Under the pieces are notes generated by a model, which saw only the letters and a program-made list of their open reading frames with translations, did no database searches and was not told the origin of the DNA. A stretch of DNA of 64,000 nucleotides from Parapristionchus giblindavisi (lineage: Eukaryota > Nematoda > Chromadorea > Rhabditida > Diplogasteridae), in the NCBI GenBank assembly GCA_943737045.1, contig CALSFV010000369.1, positions 62,001 through 126,000 on the forward strand. The letters run 5' to 3'. Of the stretch, positions 20,443 to 31,237 are shown piece by piece. Every line of letters begins with the position of its first letter. The stretch's first letter is position 1. The translations under genes and the position numbers were made by a program.

Positions 20443-21003
20443 CAGTCCCGCCCGATCGCCCTGTCTAAACGTGCCGCCTGTGCCGCATCTCGTTTTACGG
20501 GCTGAATAATGTTCCTAAAAATATGAAAAGTGTTCTAATCATTGTTATGTTCGATATGATTCATAATGCCACAGAAACGAAAATTTTTGCTTGACTCTAG
20601 ATAGTGCAACACAGTTTGGCAATTTCGTAGGTACATATACTGTAATGCTACCGTATGCAATATTTAAATTTTTGAATTTCCCACAATTTTTATTGTGAAA
20701 TGCGCAATAACACGAAAACAGGAGTCACTCAATACGACAGGATGGCCAAAAATTGTGGGAAATTCAAAATTTGAATATTGCATACTGTAGCATTACAGTA
20801 TACCTTCGGAATTGCCAGATTGTGTTGCACTATCTAGAGTCAAGCAAAAATTTTCGTTTCTGTGGCATTATGAATCATATCGAACATAACAATGATTAGT
20901 ACACTTTTCATATTTTTAGGAACATTATTCAGCCCGTAAAACGAGATGCGGCACAGGCGTGCCGCGGCGTGCCGCGTTTAGACAGGGCGATCGGGCGGGA
21001 CTG
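20443..21003. mobile_element. TA-flanked fold-back MITE, copy 2
   Basis: Duplicate of 11096-11656. Confidence 0.85.
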
Positions 21004-21146
21004 TAGTAGGATTGTGAGTCAATTGTTACCCATCTTTACGCGATAATATTTGCATAGACAGACATGCAACCAATGATACTGTTCGCATAATATCAGAATA
21101 TGTATGTCGTATATGTAATATCAGTGAGTAATTAGGTATTGACCGC

Positions 21147-21350
21147 ATAAAATACACTTGTTTATTTGGTACGAGAGTATCCAGCCACAGCCATAATGCG
21201 GTTCTTTGTTTAGAGAGAGCACAAGTGAGATAGTAGGTAGATCAGAGAGAGCGAGGAAGGAAGAGCGGAAAAGTGGGGAGTTGATCGATAGTTCTTTCTC
21301 TGTTTAGCAGCCAGTATCAAGGCAATTATACAAGTATGTACGTTTTATGC
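21147..21350. repeat. Dispersed 200-bp segment, also at 30137-30335
   Basis: The stretch from AAAATACACTTGTTTATTTG through TTTCTCTGTTTAGCAGCCAG and CAATTATACAAGTA recurs with scattered differences at 30137-30335. The right breakpoint of the 9,347-bp duplication lies inside this segment (21184). Both copies lie between members of the PLA2-like cluster, so this may be an old cluster duplication. Confidence 0.7.
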
Positions 21351-21403
21351 AGACTATACTGAATTTTAATGGACGTCGCGGCCGATTCGCTATACATCCA
21401 GTA

Positions 21404-21530
21404 ATTATTTTAACAAACCGCTTGCCGATAAACGTGGCGCAACAACCGCAGATTTTCATCAAACACCCCTCCATTTACGGTTGCGACGTCGCAGTTTTCG
21501 GAAAACGTTTTTTTTCCAACGGCTTCAGGT
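21404..21530. repeat. Palindromic element P3 (TGACGTCA type), diverged copy
   Basis: AACAAACCGCTTGCCGATAA and a later GGTTGCGACGTCGCAG half match the element at 38163-38300, 46518-46640 and 24232-24330. Between 21535 and 22380 no gene, repeat or RNA was recognised. Confidence 0.55.
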
Positions 21531-22382
21531 CACTTTTCTATTCCTTCCATTGAGCCCATCAGAGTATGGGATATTGAGCATATAATAAATCGGGAAATAG
21601 TAGTCCCAGCAACCTTCAGATGTGACTATCAGGTCAACACGAAACAAATAAAGAGAAAACACGTTTATTAGACCATTTAAAAAATTTAATTGAAGCAATA
21701 TGCAGAATGAAATATGCAGAATAAACCGAAATCGTCTAAAATTTTTTTTTCCTAATAGAAATGTCGACCAATGTTGTTCGTTTATATGACGTTTAGATCT
21801 AATATGTCTTTCGGTTCGTGTGCAGAATTTCTATCATTCTACCCGAACAGTCTTATTACGAAAACTCGGGGGCCTTTAAGAAATTATAAGTAAGAAAATA
21901 TAAATGTAAGTAAATTTTCTGTGTGAGTATATTTTTCAGAATTTTATTCACAGAGAAAACCGCTCATTGTCAGGGTGCACACGAGTGTCGGAAAGGAGCG
22001 TGTGCACCAGTGCAATTATTCGTATTGAGGCATCGGAAAATGTAAAGCTCGAGGTAATTTTTTCGACAGTTCCGGAAATTTGCTATGACACTACACAAAG
22101 AATCTTATCAAACAGCGTGGATCTTTTATGAATGTAGTGATCTGTTTAATGGAGTCATTTTATTTTTCAAATTTCGAAACCCCCTTTATAAGAAAATCAA
22201 AGCGTATTGGATTCAGGAAAGGTTGAAGCGAAAAACGTAATGGGCCCGCCCCTGTGGAAGAGCTCGCGTGCTCTGGAAAGACGACGTAACCCGAGCTATT
22301 GTCATTCACTGCTGGAGTGCAACCTATGATGAATATAACCCCATCCTCATCTGCGCATTTACTGACTGGTTTGATATAATTG

Positions 22383-22490
22383 AATTGAATTGTTTTGTCC
22401 TTATTCGTATTCTTATTCTTTATTCCATCGTAGTATATGTGACATTAAAAAGTAATGACAGAGGGGTTGATGGATGTCCGTCGCTTCGTT
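22383..22490 (-). repeat. Retroelement 3' tail (minus orientation)
   Basis: Read on the minus strand, GACGGACATCCATCA is followed by a stretch ending GATGGAATAAAGAATAAGAA, matching the tail at 8537-8655. Between 22491 and 22911 only AT-rich sequence was seen. Confidence 0.55.
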
Positions 22491-22911
22491 GCTTTCGTTA
22501 TTCGTTGCTTGGATGTTGAAATTAATAACTTGGTAAAATTAAACTATCATTTGATATTCAAGATTAGTGAAATTTATAATTTTCTGTATTGTATAGTAAT
22601 ACAAGAAAATGGGATTTTTTAAAATAAAGTAAGAATATTATTTGAGTGTACTGGTGTTTTACAAATCATTTGACATCTTTCATAAAAAATATATGCCAAG
22701 CTTATTTTAAACAAGAGACCCCCGAGTTTTCGTGAATAAGCTTTCATCGAATAATATTTCAACAGACCAATATGTTTATCACAGAAACGAGTTCGCAACG
22801 ATCACACAATTAAATTAACAATATTATAATAATAGATGTACAAGTGTAGGTTTGCATGCACATAAAATGTAAATTATTTTAAAAAAATATATAGTCAATT
22901 TTCAATCAATT

Positions 22912-23436
22912 TTATCCACGATGTTTTCCAGCGTCATCATACGCTTTCTGTCCAAAATTCTTCACTGCAGTACAGAATGCAGCTGCATCAGTTCCGCAGA
23001 GAGCAGTACCTGAAATTATTAAATATTCATAATACTTGTATATTTTGTTCCTTTAAAATGTTAAAATTCTTTCCCATAAGCATTACCTTCGGCAGCATTC
23101 CTCAGGCATCCACAGAATGTCTCGTCGCATGATGCTTTTCCGGCTTGACGATCGTAGCATGAGTCGTGCTGTCTGAAAATATGCTATTGAAGTGTTTAAA
23201 TAAGGAAGTTGGTAGCAAATGATGCAAGTGTTGAATCGCTTTTCAAAGTAAAAGAGTGCACCTCTTCAAAGGTATATTATAGTTAATATTTTCAGTATGT
23301 CAGTTTAGACAGGTCGTAGATAAAAAAGGTAAAAGTGAATCCCATTCAAGGCACACAAAGTTCTGCTGGAGATCACTGCTAGTGATAAGCGGTGGGCGGG
23401 GCTTAGTCGGTTTCCAACTCTCTCTCTCTGCTCTCT

Positions 23437-23482
<46 letters not shown>

Positions 23483-23723
23483 CCCCCCCCCCTTATCTCC
23501 CCTCTCTCTCACAATCAGCTTCGACTTGGCGGACCCCACGGCTGGTGAATAAATAAATAAATTACCTGCAACAAGAATCGAATTGGGGTAGCTTTGAATG
23601 GCAATCTAGTGTGATGAAGAGGTTGGTGACGTAGTTCTGGAACCGATTGGCACCGCACGAGAATGCCGAGGATCCCGCCACGAAGAGCATGAGGACAGCG
23701 AGGATTACGGTAGTCAAGCGCAT
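22912..23723 (-). CDS. Secreted phospholipase A2-like protein C (113 aa)
   Basis: Exons 23723-23566, 23172-23087 and 23009-22912 (stop TAA at 22914-22912) use the same splice phases as copies A and B. The protein has the same signal peptide type (MRLTTVILAVLMLFVAGSSA) and CC-x2-HD-x-CYD motif, with Gln for Leu before His. It differs mainly in exon 2 (AGKASCDETFCGCLRNAAEG) and lacks the final Tyr because its stop comes one codon earlier. Intron 1 is 393 bp and free of the large insertions seen in A and B, but carries a (TC)n tract. It probably represents the ancestral compact structure. Confidence 0.87.
23419..23493. repeat. (TC)n/(C)n microsatellite
   Basis: A CT-dinucleotide run followed by about 14 C lies in intron 1 of the PLA2-like gene C. 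Confidence 0.95.
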
Positions 23724-23934
23724 ACTGTATCTGGAACAGATAATATTGATTTATATTTGTGGGAACGCAACGAATGAAAGAGGCTGATTGTTATGGATTG
23801 AACGTTTTTATAGTGAAATTTTCTTATGACTGAGTCATTGATTCTACTTCATACGTGGTCAACAATTTGACTTATCGAACAATATTCAAGGAATATTAGT
23901 AATTCTTCAATAATATATTTTGACAGGTCATTTT

Positions 23935-24030
23935 ATTAAGGGCACACTCCGAGCTCCGCTCCAGCAACACTCTTTCGTAAACAAAGAAAGCGAGAAAGCG
24001 TTGTCAGAGCGGAGAGTTTCGAATGTGTAC
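23935..24030. mobile_element. Short palindromic element P1
   Basis: Its left end begins TTAAGGGCACACTCCGAGCT and its right arm contains CAGAGCGGAGAGTTTCGAA. It lies about 210 bp upstream of PLA2-like gene C (minus strand), at the same place as the P1 copy upstream of genes A and B, so the insertion predates their divergence. Confidence 0.7.
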
Positions 24031-24231
24031 ATGGGACTCTGAGTCAATTGTTTCCCATCTTTACGCGATATTATTTACAAAGATAGACAGGCAACCAATG
24101 ATAGTGTTCGCATAATATCAGAATATTTATGCCCTATATGTTATATCAGTGAGTAATTCGGTGATATCAGAGCCTACTCATGAATTCGGTACGGAATTTA
24201 AATGGACGTCGTTCTCTATACCTCCAGTAAG

Positions 24232-24330
24232 TATTTTGACAAACCGTTTGCCGATAAACGTGGCGCAAAAACCGCAGGCAGAGGATTCTTGGCAAACACC
24301 TCCGCCTACGGAAGGCGTCCGTTGTCTCGG
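24232..24330. repeat. Palindromic element P3, partial
   Basis: GACAAACCGTTTGCCGATAA and TTGGCAAACACCTCCGCCTA match the left half of P3 at 38163 and 46518. The right half has diverged (GGAAGGCGTCCG). Confidence 0.6.
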
Positions 24331-24708
24331 TTTTTCCATGGAGTATTTCATTCTCTTATGCAAGTACATTTTATACGGATAATAATATATGTTCGGTAAG
24401 TCTTTTTGAAGGATGTCCGAAACTTCTCTGTTGTTTTGGTCTACGCAATTTTGCAATTCAAGTACACACTAATTTTGATCGTGATTGACCGCGCAGAAAA
24501 GCATAATGAAAGGAGAATGGAAAGAGGAAGAGGAGGCGGGGAAATTTGTTAAAATTTGCCTGAGCAAAGAAGTGCCGGATGTTCATCGCCAAGGCGAATC
24601 AGCAAATCAGTTTTCTAAGAAGAACGATGAAAGAATCTTGATGCTTCATAAGATTTCATAAATAAATATCTAACTCAGGGACATTCACATTGTAATATTT
24701 GTAACATA

Positions 24709-25639
24709 CCGTACTGGCCAAAAGTATGTAACATTTGTTTTTTTCGCCATAACTTTTTTCAAACTCAACCGATCGAGCCCAGATTTTCAGGGATAATTTT
24801 GAGAGTGTTTTCACGTGTTTTTCACAACAAATTAGCCCGGGTGATCCCTTACGGTGAAATTTATTTAGAATTTATCGAAAGTCACAAAAGTGAGATTATC
24901 GTTTTCTTCGATTTCGTCTTAATTTTTTCACTAATTTCGCTAGCAATGTGTGTTGTATCGATTTAAAAACATGAGACGGATTCTTGGGAGCAAGAATATA
25001 CCGAGATCCGAGCGAGAATCTATTCGTCGTGGACGTCAGATGGGACTGTCACTGGCACTCTGTCACAGCAGTTCCGAGTGACTGTTTCGACTATCCTAGA
25101 GGTCATCAAAACTTCAATCCGTGCTCAAACAATGAAGAAGGTTAATGTACGACCTCGCAAGTCGACCACGATATCGGATCGTCTGATTACCTACATCTCG
25201 AAGGAGAAACTGATTTTCACTACAATGGACATCAAGCTAGCCCTAGCGGAGTTTCGCTAAATTGAGGTGCCTAAAGCTTCTAAACTTGCCTGAAACTATG
25301 TTTGAAGGAATGAAATATGTCTCTAGCATATCTCCTTCTTCATAATTCTCTTCACATGAACCAGGGGTCCAACCCCATCTTTCAAATCGATACAACACAC
25401 ATTGCTAGCAAAATTAGTGAAAAAATTAAGACGAAATCGAAGAAAACGAAAATTTCACTTTTGTGACTTTTGATAAATTCTAAATAAATTTCACCGTAAG
25501 GGATCACCCGGGCAATTTTGTTGTGTAAAACACGTGAAAATACTCTCAAAATTATCCCTGAAAATCTGGACTCGATCGGTTGAGTTTGAATAAAGTTATT
25601 TCGAAAAAACCTAATGTTACATACTTTTGGCCAGTACTG
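24709..25639 (+). mobile_element. Decayed Tc1-like transposon with long inverted ends (931 bp)
   Basis: TA flanks both sides. The ends CCGTACTGGCCAAAAGTATG and the mirror-image CATACTTTTGGCCAGTACTG are of the Tc1 type. The inverted arms are about 250 bp long (24709-24960 against 25380-25639). The interior holds only the N-terminal part of a transposase; the catalytic DDE region is deleted. Confidence 0.88.
24971..25257 (+). pseudogene. Tc1-like transposase, DNA-binding N-terminus only
   Basis: The ATG at 24971 opens MRRILGSKNIPRSERESIRR, a typical start before the first helix-turn-helix. A frameshift near 25060 moves the reading to RVTVSTILEVIKTSI, and the frame then runs to TAA at 25258-25260. 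The combined 95 or so codons cover the paired helix-turn-helix region only, with no DDE residues. It is non-functional as a transposase but could still bind the element ends if expressed. Confidence 0.7.
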
Positions 25640-26030
25640 TAATTACGAAATACTGTTGGTGACGCCTTCACAATATACACAGCGTTTCGAGAGCGGAATT
25701 TAGCGAGGCGACGAGAGAAAAAGAGAGACAAAGAGAGGCGAGAGAGACTGCAGTCAGTTAGAGACACGCGACGCGACACGCGACGCATGCAAGGGCGCGG
25801 AGGAGAGAGACTCCTCCCGCTCAGTTGATGTGCATTATTGGCATCTTGCCAAAAATTCTATGTCCGCTCTCCCCACAGGGCTGAAACGCTGTGATATATG
25901 TAAGGGTATAGGTAAAGGTACCCGTTATTCAAAGCACACGAGGCCCAGTTGGTGATCACTGCTAGGCTAGTGATAATTCATGGCCAATTCAATCCGGAGG
26001 GGTTCACAACAATCAAACGCTCTTCATTTG

Positions 26031-27029
26031 TATGGGGCCGTTTGCGTAAGAGTCGAACAAGGGTTGGCACAGGCCAAAAATTGTAATACCCTCAAAACTT
26101 GTGTACAGGAGTTATCGACCTCGCTGATGAAGATGTGCATAGTCATTTTGGCTCTAGGGGTCGCGCAACGCCTGGACGTGATTACGGTATAATCACGTTT
26201 TCAAGCCGTTCTCGGTCCATGGTAGAGCTAGAGGTATGAAAATTGTGCTCCTGGGACAGAATTCGATGGCGATGATGGCTGTCTACTTCATTTTTTTTGA
26301 AAATTTTCCAAAGTTCGTCAATTGGAAATTTTGATTGAGACGGTTGCGAGCCTAACGAGTATGACCGTTCGAACCGGCGTGACGAGAGGATTCTAACGAT
26401 GTATTTTTAGCCCTTATCTCCGTCGAGAAAGCTTTTATTGGCTCAATATAGTGATGTGCGTCAGCATCAGGAGTTGTTTACGTCTCAATGCCGCGCGCTC
26501 CCTCACCACTCTCTCATTTCCGCACGCTCTCTCGCCACTCTCGAGAGTGCGAGATAGCGTGCGGAATTGAGAGACTTCTGTTGCAAGGCGCGCATCATTA
26601 TATCGAGCCAATGATAGCTTTCTCCAAGGAGATAAGGGCTCAAAATATATCTTTGGAATCCTCTCGTCACGCCGGTTCGAACTGTCATACTCGCTAGGCT
26701 CGCAACCGTCTCAATCAAAATTTCCAATTAACGACCTATCGGAAAATTTTCAAAACAAATGAAGTAGACAGCCGTCATCGCAATCGAATTCTGCCCCATG
26801 AGCCCAATTTTCATACCTCTAGTTCAACAATGGACTGAGAACGGGTTGAAAACGTGATGTTACCGTAATCCTGCCCAGGCGTTGCGGGACCACTGGGGCC
26901 AAAATGAGTATGCCCATCTTCACCAGCGTGGTCGATAACCCCTATACACAAGTTTTGAGGGTATTAAAATTTTTGGCCTGTGCCAACCCTTCCCCAGATT
27001 TGCCCGACTCTTATGCAAACGGCCTCATA
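26031..27029. mobile_element. Fold-back element (1.0 kb)
   Basis: The outer arm TATGGGGCCGTTTGCGTAAG at 26031 mirrors the sequence ending at 27029. Pairing continues through TTTTGGCC, GTAATACCCTCAAAACTTGT, the region with TTGAGACGGTTGCGAGCCTA and its mirror, to a centre near 26450-26600 rich in CTCTCTCGCCACTCTCGAGA. Arms are about 430 bp. No transposase was seen. Confidence 0.8.
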
Positions 27030-27044
27030 TACGAAATCGCCTTG

Positions 27045-27130
27045 TACGACGGAAATCCATCTATCTTTTCCCCATATACATCATTATCATCCCTTTCTCA
27101 TTATGTGTGATGGAATAAATAAATAAATAA
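27045..27130 (+). repeat. Retroelement 3' tail ending in (AAAT)n
   Basis: CGCCTTGTACGACGGAAATC to GATGGAATAAATAAATAAAT resembles the tails listed at 8537-8655. Confidence 0.5.
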
Positions 27131-27257
27131 AAAAATGATTGAGATAAATATACAATAATGTATGTGTTTGCAAGATATTTCCTCAAATGAACATGTTTTC
27201 ATGTTTTATTTTTTTCGAAAATAGTAGTTCATAATTGCAATGAAATAGTAGTGATGA

Positions 27258-27343
27258 TCATCCTTGCTTGCCAGCATTCTCGTAAGCTTTTCCTCCAAAT
27301 GCAAAAGCACAGAATGCGACAGCATCCATACTACACATAGTTC
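27258..27343 (-). CDS. Orphan PLA2-like last exon
   Basis: On the minus strand, TTTCAG is followed by a phase-1 exon encoding G-TMCSMDAVAFCAF…GGKAYENAGKQG and stop TGA at 27260-27258. It aligns with the third exon of the PLA2-like genes (both cysteines kept, three codons shorter than exon 3 of 31238-32338). I found no matching exon 1 or 2 between 27344 and 31237. It may be a relic of a lost gene or an alternative last exon of the gene at 31238-32338, 3.9 kb upstream on the same strand. The frame and splice site are intact. Confidence 0.6.
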
Positions 27344-27515
27344 CTGAAATTCAACGAATAATAATAATACTACTAAATAATGATAATTATTATTATTATT
27401 ATTATTTACTATTATTATTATATTGTGAACAATAATGTAATTTCAAGTTTTATTATGGTAGTTTTGAGAGATTCTGTAAATTTCTTCTTAGAAAGTGAAA
27501 AGAAAAAAGTGGGTA

Positions 27516-29350
27516 CAGTAGCGCCGTAAAGTCTGTGCCAACTTTTTGTTTTTTGTTATATTTTGTGAACCAAGCGTGCTATCGGGCCGCTCTCGCGATT
27601 TCTTATGGGGAATTTATCGAGGAATCCGGTCCTGTTATTGCGGAATCATGAAAATTTCTCATTGTTGCGTAATTATGACGCAATCGAAGTCCACTTTTTT
27701 TGAAAAAATCATAACTCCGAGGAATTTTTTTTCCAGCTTACCGTTCTTCCATAAGTTTGAGATCTACGCGTCAGCTACTCCGAAAAATGTTCTTAGGTTG
27801 CTGTGATTTTTTTCAGCTGCAGCGGCCATGCTGCAAAATGGCGGCTGCAAACTCATATCTCAGATCCCAGACATGCTAGAGACTCGTTCTTGGGGTCAAA
27901 ATGATCCTTAGGATGTCCCAAATACACCCTGAAAATGTGGTCTCAACCGGACCACAATTACCTTCAGTACACCAAAAAGTCATTTTTTCCGATGACCCCC
28001 TATTTGAGGGCCTACAATTATGAAAATGATTTTTCTAAAAATGTGGTTCTTGTGCTAAAATGTGCAACATCTATGATAGATTACATCTACAAGTTTGGGA
28101 GAGTGAGGTCATCGGAAAAAAAAGACTTTTTGGTGTACTGAAGACAATTGTGATCCGATCAAGACCAAACTTTCAGTGTTTGGGACATCATAATTATCAT
28201 TTTGATCCCAAGAACGAGTCTCTAGCAGGGATGGGCGAACATGATCGGACGAAAAAAATTCGAAAACGAAAAATTTTCGTTTCAAAACCTCGAAAAAAAT
28301 TCGAAAAATTCGAAAAAAACGAAAAAAATCCAATTTTACTGTTAAAGTAGTTTATAATGTTGAAATCGTTGAGCTCGAAAGTCATTCTTTATTGGATGCT
28401 TCCAGAAAACTTATTTAGGCAAAATATGGAAGAGGAAGAAACAATAAGAAACTTAAATTCGACACAACTTCACCTCATACGAAACTCATGAGAGGAATAT
28501 TGACATTGAGAAAAATCAGAGATTCGAAAGAGGAATGAGAGAGGCGACTATGATTGTCGGACAGGATGGTTTCCGCAGTAGAGAAAAATCTCCCCCACTT
28601 CCATACCAGGGAGGGAATTTTTTTCTCATGAATTTTCCCTGCTAGATGTTCGTGAATTTGACTTGAATATGGAAAAAAAATCGTCATTATATGGAAAAAA
28701 AGTCGTCAGCGACTCAGAAAAAGTGAAAAAACAGTAAGAACTCGATCATTTCTCGAGTGGAAAACATACAGTATGAAAAAAAGTATTGAATTTCTTTCGA
28801 AAATACTTTTTTTTGTAGTTGAATCCCATTTTCCCTATATTTCGTTGGTTTTGAACTTCCAGAATATCTAGTGTAAAACTCGAAAAATTTCCGAGAAAGA
28901 CGAAAAATTTTTCGACCGAACAATTTTTCGTCTGGGGGTCGAAAAAAACGAAAAAAACGAACACGAAAAAAACTTTTTCGCCCATCCCTGGTCTCTAGCA
29001 TGTCTTGGAGCTGAGATATGAGTTTGCAGCCGCCATTTTGCAGCAAGGCTGCTGCGTTTGAAAAAATCGCCGCAACCTAAAAAAATTTTCTGAGTAGCCA
29101 AGGCGTAGATCTCAAACTTATAGAAGAACGGTAGTCTGGAAAAAAATTTTCCTCGGAGTTATGATTTTTCAAAATAGTGTACTTCGATTAAGTTATCATT
29201 ACGCAATAATGAGAAATTTTCATGAGTCCTCAATATCACGGCCGGCTCGATAAATTTCGCATAAGAACTCGCGAGTGCGGTCCGATAGAACGCTTGGTTC
29301 ACAAAATATAGCAAAAACAAAAAGTTGGCACAGACTTTCCGGCGCGACTG
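27516..29350. mobile_element. TA-flanked fold-back element carrying a nested MITE
   Basis: The ends CAGTAGCGCCGTAAAGTCTG and its mirror (ending at 29350) are flanked by TA (27514-27515 and 29351-29352). The inverted arms pair over more than 500 bp, for example ATGGCGGCTGCAAACTCATA at 27838-27857 with its mirror near 29020-29035. The right arm is interrupted by the hAT-like element at 28226-28990. It is a Tc1/mariner-type MITE by its TA duplication. Confidence 0.85.
28226..28990. mobile_element. hAT-like MITE with TTTTCG motif repeats (765 bp), nested
   Basis: The termini are CAGGGATGGGCGAAC and TTTTTCGCCCATCCCTG, with GTCTCTAG at 28218-28225 and 28991-28998. The subterminal DNA is packed with CGAAAA/TTTTCG. 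The uninterrupted opposite arm of the host palindrome has the same octamer once (27876-27883, CTAGAGAC), which is the empty site. No transposase was found. Confidence 0.92.
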
Positions 29351-29788
29351 TAGGATAACAGCAGAGAGAAAGTAAAGATGTGAAGGGGAATTTAGGGGTG
29401 TTTATATATGGGGCGATGAAAAGAGAGTGATAAAATGGAAACATTGGAAAGAAGAAGGAAAAGGAAAGGAATTCATCGTGAACAATTGGAAGAAAGGAGG
29501 AAAGGGAAGGGAATGCAAGCGTTATGGCTGTGATTAGACACAATAACAAAGAAACTTTGATAAGAAAGAAAACAGTATTGTTCGAAGTTTCCTTCGGAAA
29601 CGCTACAGAGATAGAAAACAACAATGAAGCTGATAATGACTGTTAGTAGAAATATAAAAAGAAAAGAAACAATCCGTTATTCAAAGAAGGGGAACCAGGA
29701 GATTTAGTGTGCACTATTGTCATGGGTAACGTGGGAGGTAGGAAGTGGCACTCTATTCTCTATTAGAATTGAGAGATTGAGGGCATAG

Positions 29789-29843
29789 AGCGTCTAGCTC
29801 AGTGGTTAGTATCCGCGCCATGCGGGTTCGATTCCCGTTTGCA
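29789..29843 (+). repeat. tRNA-like sequence lacking the anticodon arm
   Basis: TAGCTCAGTGGTTAGTATCC and GGGTTCGATTCCCG (A- and B-box-like) are separated by too few bases for an anticodon stem-loop. The outer parts resemble the tRNA-Asp at 30767-30838. It is a tRNA pseudogene or SINE head. The stretch 29353-29788 shows no feature. Confidence 0.6.
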
Positions 29844-30136
29844 ATTTTCAATACATTTGTCTTTCATAATTGAAATTGCGCGCGTTGCCTGGTGATTTCT
29901 TGGCGTAATAACGAGCTTTGAGCTCGGATTACGGTATTCCAGTGCACCTATAATTTTAGATAAAATTGGTTTTGGATACAGTTAGATGTGATCTATAATT
30001 CTGCCTGGCCAGTTTAGTCACGAAAAAACTCGTGGGTCCCCTTCTTTCAAGGTACACGAAGTCATGCGGGAAATTACAAAAAAGTCCAGGCAGTGCAAGT
30101 GCTAGGCCAGTGATAATTATCTACATAATTATTGAT

Positions 30137-30335
30137 CGTATAAAATACACTTGTTTATTTGGCACGAGAGTAGCCAGCCACAGCCACAATGTGTTTCTAT
30201 GTTTAGAAAGAGAGCACAAGTGAGATGGCACGTAGATCAGAGAGAGGAGGAAAAAGTGGAGAGTTGATCGATGGTTCTTTCTCTGTTTAGCAGCCAGTAG
30301 AAAGGCAATTATACAAGTACATTTTATATGGACTA
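30137..30335. repeat. Dispersed 200-bp segment (pair of 21147-21350)
   Basis: See 21147-21350. The shared core includes GAGAGTTGATCGATGGTTCT, which reads GATAG for GATGG in the other copy. Confidence 0.7.
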
Positions 30336-30502
30336 TACAAGAAATACGTAAATCAGGGAAGGAGGAAGAGGATATTGCTACATCGTGTTTGCCTATGTCG
30401 ATAGAAGTTAAAATTGGTTTGGGTACATAGTCTAGGGTTCCGATAACTTCGAAATCGAAAATTCATCCCAGGCATACTTTTTTTTCTATTTTGCGTAATA
30501 TT

Positions 30503-30660
30503 GAAGGATGTCCGTCGCCGATTCGCCTTGGCGACGGACATCCTTCAGAAAGACTTATCTAACAGATATTCCCGATCCCATCCCCGATGCGTTCACTTAA
30601 AGGAATAAATATTATTATTATATTATTATTGTTATTATTATTATTATACATTTATGGCAT
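30503..30660 (+). repeat. Perfect 17-bp-arm palindrome and retroelement tail with (ATT)n
   Basis: GAAGGATGTCCGTCGCC (30503-30519) and its exact reverse complement (30530-30546) surround a 10-nt loop. The right arm is also the start of the common retroelement tail, which continues CCCGATGCGTTCACTTAAAG to AATAAATATTATTATTA. Confidence 0.7.
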
Positions 30661-30754
30661 AGTGACACAGTGATAACAGACCTTGCGATGTTTCGCAGTC
30701 GAACGATCCAAATTCTGAAAAAAACCCTTGCAATAAATCGAAAAAGAATATTGC

Positions 30755-30762
30755 AAAAAAAA
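30755..30762 (-). terminator. Pol III terminator (T8) of tRNA-Asp
   Basis: Eight A on the plus strand give T8 on the minus strand, starting 5 nt after the tRNA 3' end. Confidence 0.85.
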
Positions 30763-30766
30763 GATT

Positions 30767-30838
30767 CTCTCTGGCCGGGAATTGAACCCGGGTCTCGCAT
30801 GTGACAGACGCGGATACTAACCACTATACTACCAGAGA
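30767..30838 (-). tRNA. tRNA-Asp (anticodon GTC)
   Basis: The minus-strand sequence of 72 nt folds fully. The 7-bp acceptor is TCTCTGG/CCAGAGA with discriminator G. The D arm and A box are TAGTATAGTGGTTAGTATCC. The anticodon stem is CGCGT/ATGCG with loop CTGTCAC, so the anticodon is GTC. The T arm is CCGGG/CCCGG with loop TTCAATT. The T33 and TTC residues expected of eukaryotic tRNA-Asp are present. A T8 run follows, so it is likely transcribed by RNA polymerase III from its internal A and B boxes. Confidence 0.93.
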
Positions 30839-31237
30839 TGTCTGGTCATATATTTTATATCGGTGAGTAATTCGGAACGGGATTTTTAATAGATATTGCG
30901 ACAGGTCTTCTATACCTCCAGGTAGCAGAAGCTTTCACAATATAATGAGTTTTCATTTCTCGATTCATTATATTCAAAAATTTGCTTTTCATGAATACTA
31001 AAAAAAATTTATTTACATTTAAAGATGTAATGGTATCTGTTTGTAAGATATTTCCTCAAATGAACATTTTTAATGGTTTTTATTATTCGTAAAGAGTGAG
31101 ATACAATTACAATGGAAAAGTAGTGTGTTGTTCAATAATCGCGAAAGAAAAGAATGGCAGAGATAACTCTCCTCTTTTTACACGCTATCTCGCGTCTTTT
31201 CTTTTCGACTTTTGAACAGCACATAAAAAATGACTGA

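Larger units (their letters stand above)
11838..21184. repeat. Tandem duplication unit, copy 2 (9,347 bp)
   Basis: This is the second, apparently identical copy of 2491-11837. Features inside it mirror copy 1 at +9,347 bp. The original flank resumes at 21185 with CCACAGCC. Confidence 0.93.

Noticed and set aside
28060..29101. Phe/Lys-rich open frames on both strands
   Set aside because: They come from the TTTTCG/CGAAAA repeats of the nested MITE and the inverted arms around it.
30618..30824. 68-aa minus-strand protein frame
   Set aside because: The region is the tRNA-Asp gene and its terminator.
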